A stretch of 64,000 bases of DNA from Brevundimonas sp. LM2 (GCF_002002865.1 NZ_CP019508.1:248001-312000), one strand, 5' to 3'; shown: positions 26,727-37,232, counted from the first letter of the stretch. Notes: generated by a model not told the origin, from the letters alone. Made by a program: numbers and translations.

Positions 26727-27221
26727 ATGACCGATGTCGCCCCGACCGACCCCAATGGCTCCGCGCCGACGGGCCAGCCGCCCGTCCCGGGCTTCCGCAT
26801 CCTGGCGCAGTACGTCCGCGACCTGTCGTTCGAAAACCCCAAAGCGCCGGACTCCCTGCGGATCGACGGCCGCCCCACGATCGACATGGGCGTGGAGCTG
26901 AACGCCCAGGGTCGCCCGGATGGTCTGTTCGAAGTGGATCTCAAGCTCTCGATCAAGGCCTCGACGGAAGCCCTGTCGGTGTTCCAGGTCGAGCTTCTAT
27001 ACGGCGGCCTGTTCCAGATCTCGGGCGTAGCCGAGCAGGACATCGAGCCGATGCTGCTGATCGAATGCCCGCGCTATCTGTTCCCCTATGCCCGCGAGAT
27101 CATCGCGCGGGCCACGGCGGACGGGGGCTTCTACCCGCCCTTCATGCTGGATCCGCTCGACTTCGCCGGCATCTACGCCGCGCGCCTGCAGCAGCAGAAC
27201 CAGCCGGGCGGCCTGGCCTAG
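26727..27221 (+). CDS. secB: Protein-export chaperone SecB
   Basis: A 164-residue SecB, the tetrameric chaperone that keeps preproteins unfolded and hands them to SecA. Landmarks: [19 protein letters not shown] near the N-terminus, [17 protein letters not shown], and [19 protein letters not shown] followed by [21 protein letters not shown] 26727 begins [11 protein letters not shown]; the frame extends upstream but that part is not SecB-like. It converges on dnaQ with a six-base gap. Confidence 0.97.
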   Translation: MTDVAPTDPNGSAPTGQPPVPGFRILAQYVRDLSFENPKAPDSLRIDGRPTIDMGVELNAQGRPDGLFEVDLKLSIKASTEALSVFQVELLYGGLFQISGVAEQDIEPMLLIECPRYLFPYAREIIARATADGGFYPPFMLDPLDFAGIYAARLQQQNQPGGLA

Positions 27222-27227
27222 GTTCGA

Positions 27228-27947
27228 TCAGGCGGTCGCTTCGACGACGAGACCGTAACCCTCCCAGAGGGAGCGGTCCTTCAGCGTCGCGGCCAGGAAG
27301 GCCGCATGGGCGGCGATCGCCTCGGGATCCAGGCGGGGGGCCAGGGGCCGGGGCCGAATCCCATAGCCACCGGCGGCCGCATCGGCGGCCGCGGTCTGGG
27401 GTTCGCGTCGGCTGGACAGGTCCAGAACCCGCTCCTTGCCGCCCTTCAGCTCCAGATACACCTCGGCCAGCAGCCGGGCATCGATCAGGGCGCCGTGCAG
27501 GGTCCGGTCGACCAGGCTGATCTTGTAGCGTTTGCACAGGGCGTCCAGCGAGTTGGCCATGCCCGGAAAGCGTTTCTGGGCCAGCTGCAGGGTGTCGATC
27601 CACCGTGTTTCGTGCAGCAGCGGATGGCCGCAACGCCCGCATTCGTGATCGATGAAATTGCGGTCGAACTGGGCGTTGTGGGCGATGACCGGGGCGTCGC
27701 CGATGAATTCCATCAGATCCGCCACGATCGCCGCGAATTTCGGCGCGTCCTTGACCTTGTCGTCGGTGATGCCGTGGACCCGGATGGCATCGGCGGGGAT
27801 CAGCCGTTCGGGATTGACGAAGCGGTGAAAGGTCCGGCCCGTCGGCAGCAGATCCAGGATCTCGATACAGCCGACCTCGATCAGGCGGTCGCCCGTCCGG
27901 GGGTCGAAGCCGGTGGTTTCCGTATCGAGGACGATTTCGCGAGCCAT
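27228..27947 (-). CDS. dnaQ: DNA polymerase III epsilon subunit (proofreading exonuclease)
   Basis: A 239-residue DEDDh 3'-5' exonuclease. Exo I is IVLDTETTGFD, Exo II is IAHNAQFDRNFIDHE, and Exo III is HGALIDARLLAEVYLEL with the catalytic His. The C-terminal tail (about 185-239) would hold the clamp- and alpha-binding segments. It follows coaE by five bases on the minus strand. The origin-proximal block dnaQ-coaE-aroE-maf-ppsR is typical of Caulobacterales. Confidence 0.96.
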   Translation of the reverse strand: MAREIVLDTETTGFDPRTGDRLIEVGCIEILDLLPTGRTFHRFVNPERLIPADAIRVHGITDDKVKDAPKFAAIVADLMEFIGDAPVIAHNAQFDRNFIDHECGRCGHPLLHETRWIDTLQLAQKRFPGMANSLDALCKRYKISLVDRTLHGALIDARLLAEVYLELKGGKERVLDLSSRREPQTAAADAAAGGYGIRPRPLAPRLDPEAIAAHAAFLAATLKDRSLWEGYGLVVEATA

Positions 27948-27952
27948 GCCCC

Positions 27953-28594
27953 CTAATGGGGCGGTTCGCCGGGGTGGGAAAGGGTGCGCTGCGGTCGTTT
28001 CCAGTCTGGAGCCAGAACCATCCCCACGATTTCCGCCACCCGGGCGCGCGCGGCGTCCAGCCCCTCGCCGGTATCGACGACGAAATCGGCCCGGCGGCGC
28101 TTTTCGGCGTCCGGCAGCTGGCGCGCCAGGATCGTTTCGAAGCGTTCGACGGTCATGCCCGGCCGGGCCAGGACGCGGGCCCGCTGCACCGCGGCCGAGG
28201 CCGTCACCACGACGACCGCGTCCACCGCCCGGTCGCCGCCCGTCTCGAACAGCAGGGGAATGTCCAGGACCGCAAGGCGAACGCCCGAGGCGCGCGCCGC
28301 CTCCAGATCGGCCAGCCGCCCGGTCGCCACCAGGGGATGGACGAGGGTTTCCAGCCGTCTGAACGCCGTGTCGTCCCGGCCCAGGGCCTCGGCCAGACGC
28401 TCCCGGTCGATCGCACCGTCGACGACCACGCCGGGAAAGGCTTCGCCCACCGGACCGACCGCCGCACCGCCCCGGGCATAGAGGGCGTGGACCGCGTCGT
28501 CGGCGTTCCAGATCACCGCGCCGTGCGCGGCGAACATGGCCGTCGTCGTGGACTTGCCCATGCCGATCGAGCCGGTCAGGCCCAGCACGATCAC
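27953..28594 (-). CDS. coaE: Dephospho-CoA kinase
   Basis: A 213-residue P-loop kinase for the last step of CoA synthesis. It has [17 protein letters not shown] (Walker A), [14 protein letters not shown], and [20 protein letters not shown] of the CoA-binding lid region. The start is GTG at 28594, overlapping the aroE stop by four bases (GTGA); much longer in-frame extensions overlap aroE and are not coding. With coaBC at 4.3 kb, the window holds two CoA-pathway genes. Confidence 0.96.
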   Translation of the reverse strand: MIVLGLTGSIGMGKSTTTAMFAAHGAVIWNADDAVHALYARGGAAVGPVGEAFPGVVVDGAIDRERLAEALGRDDTAFRRLETLVHPLVATGRLADLEAARASGVRLAVLDIPLLFETGGDRAVDAVVVVTASAAVQRARVLARPGMTVERFETILARQLPDAEKRRRADFVVDTGEGLDAARARVAEIVGMVLAPDWKRPQRTLSHPGEPPH

Positions 28595-29421
28595 GCCGGC
28601 TCTTCCAGATGGGCCAGCAGCAGCGGACGGGGATCGAGATCGGGAGCCGGCTGGCCGAAGATGGCCCGGAACGACGGCCCGGCCTGGCCGATCAGCATGG
28701 CCAGCCCGTCCACCGTCAGCAGGCCCGCCGCCGCCGCCGCCTTCAGGAACGGCGTCCGGACCGGTCGATAGGTCATGTCCATGACCACCGTCCCGGGGGC
28801 GAGGGTGGCCGGATCCAGATCGGGCGGCACGCTGAGCGCATTGACGACCAAAGCCGCGCCGTCGAAGGCGGTCGCCGGATCCCCGACCTCGACACTTCCA
28901 CCCAGGTCCCGGGCCAGGGCCTCGGCCCGGGCCGGGGTCCGATTGACGATGCGGACGGTCGCGCCCGCCCCGGCCAGGGCCGCCACCGCTGCTCGCGCGG
29001 CACCCCCGGCCCCCAGCATGACGACCATGGCGCCGGTCAGCGACAGGCCGGGGGCCTGACGGGCCAGGGCCCACAGCAGACCCTCGCCGTCGGTGCTGTC
29101 GGCCAGGACCCGACTCTCGCGGAAGGACAGGATGTTGGCAGACCCGCTGGCCCGCGCCGTCGCCGAAACACTGTCGGCTAGGGCATAAGCCTGTTCCTTG
29201 AACGGGGCGGTGACGTTCAGCCCGGACAGGAGCCCGGCCCGGCCGACCGCGACCAGCGCCTCGAAGGCCGCGGCGTCGGGCGGGGCGAAGGGGAGATAGG
29301 CGGCGTCCAGCCCCGCCGCCTCGAGCCAGGCGTTGTGGATGACCGGGCTCAGCGAATGGGTCACCGGCAGACCGACGATGCCGCCGATCCGGGCGGCCCC
29401 GGTGATCCGCGCCGGGTTCAC
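28591..29421 (-). CDS. aroE: Shikimate dehydrogenase
   Basis: A 276-residue enzyme reducing 3-dehydroshikimate with NADPH in the aromatic amino-acid pathway. The shikimate site is [12 protein letters not shown] and [14 protein letters not shown] with the catalytic Lys; the NADP fold is [16 protein letters not shown] followed by [13 protein letters not shown] at 29421 overlaps the maf stop by four bases and gives the family N-terminus ([17 protein letters not shown]). Confidence 0.96.
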   Translation of the reverse strand: MNPARITGAARIGGIVGLPVTHSLSPVIHNAWLEAAGLDAAYLPFAPPDAAAFEALVAVGRAGLLSGLNVTAPFKEQAYALADSVSATARASGSANILSFRESRVLADSTDGEGLLWALARQAPGLSLTGAMVVMLGAGGAARAAVAALAGAGATVRIVNRTPARAEALARDLGGSVEVGDPATAFDGAALVVNALSVPPDLDPATLAPGTVVMDMTYRPVRTPFLKAAAAAGLLTVDGLAMLIGQAGPSFRAIFGQPAPDLDPRPLLLAHLEEPA

Positions 29422-30023
29422 GTCGCGATCACCCCAGCCCGGCGCAGTTCGGCCAGGACCGGCCACAGGGGCATGCCCAGGACCGTGAAATAGTCGCCCT
29501 CGACCCGGTCGAACAGCTGTGACCCCAACCCCTCCAGCCGGTAGCAGCCGACCGATCCGAGCAGATCCTCGCCTTCGGCCTCCAGATAGGCGTCGAGAAA
29601 GGCGTCGGAGAAGCGTCGCAAGGTCATCCGCGCCGTGTCCACGCCCGACCAGACCACCGCACCGTCCCGGGCGAGGGCGGCCGCCGCGTTCAGATGGTGG
29701 GTGCGGCCCCGCATCGATATCAGCCGCTCGCGCGCCTCCGGCAGGTTGCGCGCCTTGGAAACCATGGTCCCTTCCAGATCCAGGGTCTGGTCCGAGCCGA
29801 GCACCCAGGCTTCGGGGTCGTGACGCGATACCGCCAGGGCCTTGGCCCGCGCCAGTTCCAGCGCCAGTTCGGCCGGGTCGATGCCGGGCAGGGTGGCCTT
29901 GATCGCCGCCTCATCCACCCCGGCGTCCTGGGCGGTGAAAGGCACGCCCGCCCCGGTCAGCATGGCGCGTCGGGCCGCGCTGCGCGACGCCAGGATCAGG
30001 CGCTCGCCGGTCTGGGCGATCAC
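29418..30023 (-). CDS. maf: Maf-family nucleotide pyrophosphatase
   Basis: A 201-residue Maf/HAM1-type protein: [19 protein letters not shown] at the N-terminus, [12 protein letters not shown] with catalytic acidic residues, and [20 protein letters not shown] near the C-terminus. Maf proteins hydrolyse dTTP, UTP or modified nucleotides and are linked to division arrest. Here GCYRLEGLG replaces the AGAYRIQG seen in the dTTPase subgroup, so the substrate is open. Its ATG overlaps the ppsR stop by four bases. Confidence 0.93.
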   Translation of the reverse strand: MIAQTGERLILASRSAARRAMLTGAGVPFTAQDAGVDEAAIKATLPGIDPAELALELARAKALAVSRHDPEAWVLGSDQTLDLEGTMVSKARNLPEARERLISMRGRTHHLNAAAALARDGAVVWSGVDTARMTLRRFSDAFLDAYLEAEGEDLLGSVGCYRLEGLGSQLFDRVEGDYFTVLGMPLWPVLAELRRAGVIAT

Positions 30024-30889
30024 CAGGACACCCCGACGGTCTTGGTGCGGCGTTCGTTCAGCAGGTTCAGGATGGCCGCGGCGGTCTCCTCCACCGAGCG
30101 GCGCGTGACGTCGATGGTCGGCCAGCCCCGACGTTCGAAGGCGCGACGGGCCTTGATCGTCTCCTCGCGCACGGCGTCCGGCTCGACATAGGCGGAGGCA
30201 TGGGTGGCGTTCAGCCCGTCCAGCCGGTTGCGGCGGATCTGGATCAGACGGTCGGGCGAGACGGTCAGGCCGACGACCAGGGGGTTCTTCAGCCCGACCA
30301 GGCGTTCTCCGTCTTCCTGACCCGGGACCAGGGGCACATTGGCGGCGCGCACCCCCCGATGCGCCAGATAGATACAGGTCGGGGTCTTGGACGTGCGACT
30401 GACGCCCACCAGCACGACGTCGGCGCCCTCCAGCTGTTCGCTGGTGCCCTGCCCGTCATCGTGGGCCATGGCATAGTCCAGCGCCGCCATGCGGTTGAAA
30501 TAGTCGTGGTCGAGGGCGTGCTGAGCCCCGACCCGCGTCGACAGCGCCGCGCCGAGATAGCGCGACAGCGCCCCCACCAGCGGGTCCAGCGCCCCGATGT
30601 GGGGAATGTCCAGGGCTCGGCAGCCCTCTTCCAGCTGGGCGCGCAGCTCGCGGTCGACGATGGTGTGCAGGACGACGCCCGGAGCGGTCGCCACCTCGTC
30701 CAGGACCCGCTCCATCTGCCGGTCGGAGCGGACCAGGGCGTAGATGTGCTCGATCGGGATGACGCCGTCGAACCGGGCGGTCACCGCCTTGGCCATGGCG
30801 TTCAGGGTCTCGCCGGTGGAGTCGGACACCAGGTGGACGTGGAAATAGGTCGCCAGGCGCGAGGCGCCGGCGGGGCGGACCGGGCTCAC
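30020..30889 (-). CDS. ppsR: Pyruvate, phosphate dikinase/PEP synthase regulatory protein (DUF299)
   Basis: A 289-residue bifunctional kinase/pyrophosphorylase of the DUF299 family, which controls PEP synthase or PPDK by ADP-dependent phosphorylation and Pi-dependent dephosphorylation. It begins with TYFHVHLVSDSTGETLNAMA and carries the P-loop-like GVSRTSKTPTCIYLAHRG. The start is uncertain: GTG 30889 gives a family-like length; ATG 30985 adds 32 unconserved-looking residues. In Caulobacter this family (RP001) flanks the chromosomal origin opposite hemE, exactly as here, so the upstream region is the predicted oriC. Confidence 0.92.
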   Translation of the reverse strand: MSPVRPAGASRLATYFHVHLVSDSTGETLNAMAKAVTARFDGVIPIEHIYALVRSDRQMERVLDEVATAPGVVLHTIVDRELRAQLEEGCRALDIPHIGALDPLVGALSRYLGAALSTRVGAQHALDHDYFNRMAALDYAMAHDDGQGTSEQLEGADVVLVGVSRTSKTPTCIYLAHRGVRAANVPLVPGQEDGERLVGLKNPLVVGLTVSPDRLIQIRRNRLDGLNATHASAYVEPDAVREETIKARRAFERRGWPTIDVTRRSVEETAAAILNLLNERRTKTVGVSW

Positions 30890-31105
30890 CGGGCACCGCG
30901 TCGGGGGATAGGCGGGGTCGTGGACGGGGTGATGAGACGGATTCCTGTGGATCGGATGGGCACAGCGCGTGCCGGCCCGGGGCATGGTTTCATATAGCGC
31001 GGCGCATCCCAGGGGGCGAGCCGGGAGAATGGGGGATGGCCGGCCGACTTCGGCTGCGGGTGTCCCCCAACGCGAGACCGGATCCGGGTTGGGTTGGGGA
31101 GATCC

Positions 31106-31120
31106 TTAACAAAGGGTAAA
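31106..31120. promoter_or_regulatory. CtrA-type box, near consensus
   Basis: TTAA-CAAAGGG-TAAA, one mismatch from TTAA-N7-TTAA, in the predicted origin. CtrA binding at such boxes blocks replication initiation in Caulobacter swarmer cells. Confidence 0.65.
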
Positions 31121-31166
31121 CGACTCACACGGGGTCTCGGCCGCCGATCCGTTACGAGGCCCAATT

Positions 31167-31181
31167 TTAAGGTCTTGTTAA
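31167..31181. promoter_or_regulatory. CtrA-type box, perfect consensus
   Basis: TTAA-GGTCTTG-TTAA, a perfect TTAA-N7-TTAA, in the predicted origin and 213 bases before hemE. In a genome this GC-rich a perfect match by chance in a short gap is unlikely. Confidence 0.8.
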
Positions 31182-31193
31182 GATCTGTCCCCG

Positions 31194-31202
31194 TTATCCA
31201 CC
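31194..31202 (+). promoter_or_regulatory. DnaA box
   Basis: TTATCCACC matches the TTATCCACA consensus at eight of nine positions and sits 12 bases from the perfect CtrA box, a spacing compatible with mutually exclusive binding. Confidence 0.7.
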
Positions 31203-31393
31203 GGCCGTTTACGATGATGCTCCCTGGGGTCGAAACGAAGGGGAGAACCCGGCCGGACGGGGCTACGGACCCCGAACTGTCCCCGTCCTCCCCCGCCCCA
31301 CTGCCTACCTCCATTTCTTCTTATGATTCTAATCAGGATAAGGAGGAGCAAGCGGACTTGAGGCCCGGCCTGTCCCCCCGTAAAGCCAAGGTC

Positions 31394-32431
31394 ATGACCC
31401 TCACGCCTTCGCTGATCCGTGTCCTTCAGGGCGAGACCCTGGATCGTCCGCCCGTCTGGTTCATGCGCCAGGCCGGACGGTATCTGCCGGAATACCGGGC
31501 GCTCCGGGCCCAGGCTCCGGACTTCATCGCCTTCTGCCTGAACCCGGAAATGGCGGCCGAGGCGACGTTGCAGCCGATGCGGCGGTTCGGCTTCGATGCG
31601 GCCATCGTCTTCGCCGACATCCTGCTGATCCCCCAGGCCCTGGGTCAGGACGTCTGGTTCGAGACCGGCGAGGGGCCGAAGCTGGGCCTGCTGCCGTCGG
31701 TGGACCGGATGCGCGAACTCGCCGACGGCGCCGGCCAGCATCTGCATCAGATCGGCCAGACCCTGAGCCTGGTGCGCGGCCAGCTGGAGCCGGAACGCGC
31801 CCTGATCGGGTTCGCCGGCGCGCCCTGGACCGTGGCCACCTACATGCTGGACGGTCACCACAACACGATCGGCAAGGGCGAACGCGCCACCGCACGGTCC
31901 TACGCCTATGCCGAGCCCGAGAAGGTCGATGCCCTGCTGGAGGTGCTGGTCGAGGCCACCGCCCGCTATCTGAAGATGCAGGCCGACGCCGGGGCCGATG
32001 CGCTGAAGATCTTCGAGAGCTGGGCCGAGGGCCTCCCCGACGACCTGTTCGAACGGCTGGTCCTAAAACCGCACCAGGCGCTGGTCCGCCGGGTCCGCGA
32101 GCTGGGGGTGACCGTGCCCCTGATCGGCTTTCCGCGCGGCTCGGCGCTGCATGCCGACCGCTATGCGCGCGAGGTCGACGTCCAGGGCGTCGCGCTGGAC
32201 ACGGCCTGTTCGCTCGAGCGCGGCAGGCTGGTCCAGACGATCAAGCCGATCCAGGGCGCGCTGGATCCCCTGCTGCTGCGGGTCGGCGGTGCGGCGCTGG
32301 ACCGCAGGGTCGATCAGCTTGTCGAGGCCTGGGGTTCCGGCCCATGGATCTTCAACCTGGGCCACGGCATCCTGCCGGACGTGCCGATCGCTCACGTCGA
32401 GCAGGTTCTGAAGCGGATCGGCGCGCAGTGA
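31394..32431 (+). CDS. hemE: Uroporphyrinogen decarboxylase
   Basis: A 345-residue enzyme that decarboxylates uroporphyrinogen III to coproporphyrinogen III in heme synthesis. Signatures: RPPVWFMRQAGRYLPEYR, with the substrate-binding Arg residues; IVFADILLIPQALG; and GFAGAPWTVATYM. ATG 31394 fits the family start; the frame is open upstream into the origin region but that part is not conserved-looking. It begins the hemE-hemH-hemJ operon. In Caulobacter, hemE transcription starts inside the origin, so expression here may depend on the CtrA boxes (inference). Confidence 0.98.
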   Translation: MTLTPSLIRVLQGETLDRPPVWFMRQAGRYLPEYRALRAQAPDFIAFCLNPEMAAEATLQPMRRFGFDAAIVFADILLIPQALGQDVWFETGEGPKLGLLPSVDRMRELADGAGQHLHQIGQTLSLVRGQLEPERALIGFAGAPWTVATYMLDGHHNTIGKGERATARSYAYAEPEKVDALLEVLVEATARYLKMQADAGADALKIFESWAEGLPDDLFERLVLKPHQALVRRVRELGVTVPLIGFPRGSALHADRYAREVDVQGVALDTACSLERGRLVQTIKPIQGALDPLLLRVGGAALDRRVDQLVEAWGSGPWIFNLGHGILPDVPIAHVEQVLKRIGAQ

Positions 32432-32436
32432 ACTCC

Positions 32437-33504
32437 ATGCCCGGAAGGTCCGCCGGTCGCCGGATCGCCATCGTCCTCTTCAACCTCGGGGGGCCGGACG
32501 ATGCGGCCTCCGTGAAACCGTTTCTGTTCAACCTGTTCAACGACCCGGCCATCATCGGCCTGCCGGGCCTGTTCCGTACGCCTCTGGCCAAATTGATCTC
32601 GTCGCGCCGTGAGGCCAGCGCCCAGGCCAATTATGCGATGATGGATTCCAATGGCGGATCGCCCCTGAAGGGCGAGACCCAGGCCCAGATGGACGCTCTG
32701 GACGCCGCCCTGTCGGCACGCCTGCCGAGCGACGAGGTCAAGAGCTTCATGGCCATGCGCTACTGGCATCCCCTGACGGAGGAGGCCGCCGTGGACGTGG
32801 CGGCCTGGGGGCCGGACGAGATCGTGCTGCTGCCCCTCTATCCCCAGTTCTCGACCACCACGACCCAATCCTCGCTGAAGGCCTGGAATGCCGCCTATTC
32901 CGGCTCGGGCCGCACCCGCACGATCTGCTGCTATCCCCGCGCCGAGGGCTGGATCGCCGCCCAGGCCGAAGGCATTAGGCAACAACTGGCCGAGGCGGAG
33001 CGCGAGCATCCCGGGCGCAAGGTCCGGGTCCTGTTCTCGGCTCACGGCATTCCCGAGAAACTGGTCCACAAGGACGGCGATCCCTATCAGGAACAGGTCG
33101 AGGCGACCGTGGCCGGCGTGGCCGCGGCGGCCGGTCTGACCGACTGGCTGCTGTGTTATCAGAGCCGGGTCGGGCCGCTGAAATGGCTGGGGCCGTCGAC
33201 GCCCGACGCCATCCGCGCCGCCGGTGAAGAGGGCATCGGCCTGGTCGTCACCCCGATCGCCTTCGTCTCCGAACATATCGAGACCCTGGTCGAGCTGGAC
33301 ATCGAATACGGCGAGCTGGCGCATGAGGCGGGGGTCCATCCCTATATCCGCGTGCCGGCCGTGGGCATCAGCCCCCTGTTCATCGGCGGCCTCGCAGAGG
33401 CGGTAGCCGACAGCCTGGAGCGAACGGGGATCGCCCCCGCCGGGCCGGGATGCCAGGGCCGCTGGAAGGCCTGCCCCTGTCAGAACGCGAAGCAGGCCGC
33501 ATGA
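32437..33504 (+). CDS. hemH: Ferrochelatase with C-terminal cysteine cluster
   Basis: A 355-residue ferrochelatase that inserts Fe2+ into a porphyrin. Family blocks: AIVLFNLGGPDDAASVKPF, the catalytic His in LFSAHGIPEKLV, and the Glu-rich FVSEHIETLVELDIEYG. The C-terminus, PGCQGRWKACPCQN, has three Cys, with further Cys in TICCYPRA and LLCYQSR. Caulobacter ferrochelatase is known to carry a [2Fe-2S] cluster, and these residues suggest the same. ATG 32437 is taken; GTG 32428, overlapping the hemE stop, is also possible. Confidence 0.96.
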   Translation: MPGRSAGRRIAIVLFNLGGPDDAASVKPFLFNLFNDPAIIGLPGLFRTPLAKLISSRREASAQANYAMMDSNGGSPLKGETQAQMDALDAALSARLPSDEVKSFMAMRYWHPLTEEAAVDVAAWGPDEIVLLPLYPQFSTTTTQSSLKAWNAAYSGSGRTRTICCYPRAEGWIAAQAEGIRQQLAEAEREHPGRKVRVLFSAHGIPEKLVHKDGDPYQEQVEATVAGVAAAAGLTDWLLCYQSRVGPLKWLGPSTPDAIRAAGEEGIGLVVTPIAFVSEHIETLVELDIEYGELAHEAGVHPYIRVPAVGISPLFIGGLAEAVADSLERTGIAPAGPGCQGRWKACPCQNAKQAA

Positions 33505-33965
33505 ACCTCTATGATCTGGCGCGCGGGCTGCACATCCTGGCGGTGATCGCCTGGATGGCGGGGCTGCTGTTCCTGCCGCGGCTCTATGCCTATGACGCCG
33601 AACAGGCGGACAAGCCGGAACCGCTGAAGACCGAGATGCGGACTCTGCTGCGCCTGTGGCAGGCCCGGCTGATGCGGATCATCCTGCAGCCGGCCATGGG
33701 GCTGTCGCTGATCTTCGGCCTGTGGCTGATCCATCTGGACGTCCAGATGCGTGGGGCCGCCTTTCTGGCCGAGCCCTGGATGGTCGCCAAGCTGATCGGC
33801 GTCGTCCTGCTGCTGGCCTGGCACGTCTATCTGACGATCGAACGCAAGAAGGTCCTGGCCGGAGCGTCGGTGCGGACCTCGAAATTCTGGCGCATGACCA
33901 ATGAGGTGCCGTTCGTCCTCGCGATCGTCATGGTGCTGTCGGTCACGACGGAATGGACGTTCTGA
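33501..33965 (+). CDS. hemJ: Protoporphyrinogen oxidase HemJ
   Basis: A 154-residue membrane protein of the HemJ (UPF0093) family, which oxidises protoporphyrinogen IX and is the usual enzyme in alphaproteobacteria. Hydrophobic segments lie at about 8-28 (LHILAVIAWMAGLLFLPR), 65-85, 95-115 and 135-152. The conserved His in ARGLHILAVIAWM and the RLYAYDAE motif are present. Its ATG overlaps the hemH stop by four bases. Together hemE, hemH and hemJ cover three of the last steps to heme, although coproporphyrinogen oxidase is not in the window. Confidence 0.95.
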   Translation: MNLYDLARGLHILAVIAWMAGLLFLPRLYAYDAEQADKPEPLKTEMRTLLRLWQARLMRIILQPAMGLSLIFGLWLIHLDVQMRGAAFLAEPWMVAKLIGVVLLLAWHVYLTIERKKVLAGASVRTSKFWRMTNEVPFVLAIVMVLSVTTEWTF

Positions 33966-34191
33966 TCGGCCAAGCTTGACCCGGACCCTCGGTTCGTGGT
34001 TCCGCTGGCGGTGAGGTGTCGTTCGCGGCGCTGCCCTTCTCTTCGCGCCGACCGATCGCTGGCGGATCCTCCGGGACCTGTGCCGCCCTCGGACCCGACG
34101 CCCTCCCAACGGCCGAGAGGCCAAACTTCCTGACCGATCGTGGCGGCGTCCCTGGATGCCTGCTCGCGATGGCGTGAGCCTGAGATCCGAC

Positions 34192-35628
<1,437 letters not shown>

Positions 35629-35649
35629 CGCGGGGGCCGGGCCGGCCTC

Positions 35650-35665
35650 TGTTTCACGTGAAACA
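35650..35665. other. parS site 1 (perfect)
   Basis: TGTTTCACGTGAAACA, an exact match to the 16-bp ParB-binding palindrome. It lies 22 bases after the rho stop and 14 bases before the DUF6489 start, 4.3 kb from the origin. Confidence 0.95.
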
Positions 35666-35679
35666 CGGAGCAATGCGTC

Positions 35680-35913
35680 ATGAAGGTCAACGTCGAGATC
35701 GACTGCACGCCCGCCGAGGCCCGGCATTTCCTCGGCCTGCCGGACGTCCAGCCGCTGAACGATCATCTGGTGGCCGAGATGCAGAAGCGGATGGATGCCA
35801 ATATGGCCGCCATGCAGCCGGAAGAACTCATGCGATCCTGGGCCAGTTTCGGCGTCCAGGCCCAAGAGCAGTTTCGCCAGCTCATGCAGGCGGCCGTGAC
35901 CACGCCCAAGTGA
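35680..35913 (+). CDS. DUF6489 family small protein
   Basis: A 77-residue protein, MKVNVEIDCTPAEARHFLGL at the start, then PDVQPLNDHLVAEMQKRMD and a C-terminal amphipathic helix (MRSWASFGVQAQEQFRQLM). It matches the short alphaproteobacterial family DUF6489, often found between rho and mnmE. No function is known. The mainly helical content with regular hydrophobic spacing suggests oligomerisation. A perfect parS lies in its 5' region, and mnmE starts 11 bases downstream, so it is probably co-transcribed with mnmE. Confidence 0.85.
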   Translation: MKVNVEIDCTPAEARHFLGLPDVQPLNDHLVAEMQKRMDANMAAMQPEELMRSWASFGVQAQEQFRQLMQAAVTTPK

Positions 35914-35923
35914 ACCCACGCGC

Positions 35924-37225
35924 ATGACGCAGACCATCTTTGCCCTGGCCACGCCGCCGGGGCGCGGGGCGATCGCCATCCTGCGGCTGTCCGGGCCGGG
36001 GACGGACGGGGCGCTGGACGCCTTGGGCGCACACGGACTGAAGCCGCGATTGGCTGCGCTGCGGACCCTGGCGCTCGACGGCGTCGCGATCGACCAGGCG
36101 CTGGTCCTGCGGTTTCCGAAGCCGCACAGCTACACCGGCGAGGACTGTGCCGAACTCCATCTGCATGGTGGGCGCGCGGTGGTCGAGCGGGCCAGCGCGG
36201 CTCTGATTGCCCTCGGGCTCCGCCCGGCCGACCCCGGCGAGTTCACCCGACGCGCGTTCGAGAACCAGCGAATGGATCTGGCCCAGGCGGAAGCGGTCGC
36301 CGATCTGATCGATGCGGAGACCACGGCTCAGGCCACCCAGGCGCTCGGCCAACTCGGCGGGGCCTTGTCCGAGACCTATGCCGGCTTCCGCCGCGATCTT
36401 CTGCGGGCCCTGGCCCTGGTGGAGGCGGAGATCGACTTTCCCGACGAGGAGATTCCGGATCAGCTGGCACTTTCGGCGGGTCCGGTCCTGGATCGGCTGA
36501 TCGAGACGCTGAGCGCCGCCATGGCCGACGCAGACCGGGGGCGGCGGGTTCGGGAAGGCTATCGGATCGTTCTGATCGGCGAAACCAATGCGGGCAAGTC
36601 GGCGCTGTTCAATGCGCTTCTTGCACGGGAGGCGGCCATCGTGACGCCGATCGCGGGCACCACGCGCGATGTGCTTGACGCCGAACTGATCATCGGCGGC
36701 TATGCCGTGACCCTGTCCGACACCGCCGGCTTGCGCGAGAGCGACGATCCGATCGAGGCCGAAGGCGTTCGGCGGGCACGCCGCCGCGCCGAGGGTGCCG
36801 ATCTGCGTCTATGGGTTCGGGCCCCCGGCGATGGCGCGGGCGATGCGGCAGCCTTTGTCCGCCCGGACGATCTGACCGTCTGGACCAAGGCGGACCTGGG
36901 CGCCGATGTCGCGAGCCGCCCTGGCCTCTCGATCAGCGCCGTCACGGGGCAAGGGCTGGCGGAGCTGGAAGCCTGGCTGGCCGTCCGGCTTCAACGCGAT
37001 CTGTCTGGGGGAGACTTTCCAGCAGTGACGCGAGAGCGGCATCGACGACGGCTGTCAGAGGCGCTTGAGGCGGTCCGGATGGGTCGTGCCCGGCTGGCCG
37101 ATGGCCCCGAGTTGGCCGGGGAGGATCTGCGTCGCGCGTCCGACGCCTTGGCCCGAGTGACCGGCGCGGTCGCCGTCGAGGATGTACTGGGTGAGGTGTT
37201 CGCGACCTTCTGCATCGGCAAATAA
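35924..37225 (+). CDS. mnmE: tRNA uridine-5-carboxymethylaminomethyl modification GTPase
   Basis: A 433-residue GTPase that, with MnmG, modifies U34 of certain tRNAs. The N-terminal folate-binding domain begins MTQTIFALATPPGRGAIAIL and has SYTGEDCAELHLHGG. The G domain has GETNAGKSALFN (G1), GTTRD (G2) and DTAGLRE (G3), and the protein ends in FATFCIGK, the conserved catalytic Cys motif. The gene is followed by a parS site and mnmG, the classical mnmE-mnmG pairing. Confidence 0.98.
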   Translation: MTQTIFALATPPGRGAIAILRLSGPGTDGALDALGAHGLKPRLAALRTLALDGVAIDQALVLRFPKPHSYTGEDCAELHLHGGRAVVERASAALIALGLRPADPGEFTRRAFENQRMDLAQAEAVADLIDAETTAQATQALGQLGGALSETYAGFRRDLLRALALVEAEIDFPDEEIPDQLALSAGPVLDRLIETLSAAMADADRGRRVREGYRIVLIGETNAGKSALFNALLAREAAIVTPIAGTTRDVLDAELIIGGYAVTLSDTAGLRESDDPIEAEGVRRARRRAEGADLRLWVRAPGDGAGDAAAFVRPDDLTVWTKADLGADVASRPGLSISAVTGQGLAELEAWLAVRLQRDLSGGDFPAVTRERHRRRLSEALEAVRMGRARLADGPELAGEDLRRASDALARVTGAVAVEDVLGEVFATFCIGK

Positions 37226-37232
37226 GCGCCGC

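Larger units (their letters stand above)
30890..31393. other. Predicted chromosomal replication origin (oriC)
   Basis: The 504-base gap between divergent ppsR and hemE, the position of Cori in Caulobacter. Seen in sequence: a perfect CtrA box TTAA-N7-TTAA at 31167-31181; a near-perfect one, TTAA-N7-TAAA, at 31106-31120; a DnaA box TTATCCACC (8 of 9 to TTATCCACA) at 31194-31202, only 12 bases past the perfect CtrA box; and an AT-richer stretch at 31311-31345. There are GANTC (CcrM methylation) sites GACTC at 31122-31126 and GATTC at 31325-31329. A weaker inverted DnaA-like TTATCC lies near 31332-31340. No gene is visible. Origin function is inferred from synteny and sites. Confidence 0.85.

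Noticed and set aside
30890..30985. Longer start for ppsR at ATG 30985
   Set aside because: The extra residues (His/Pro-rich) do not look conserved and would extend into the origin region; GTG 30889 gives the usual family length. It is not fully excluded.
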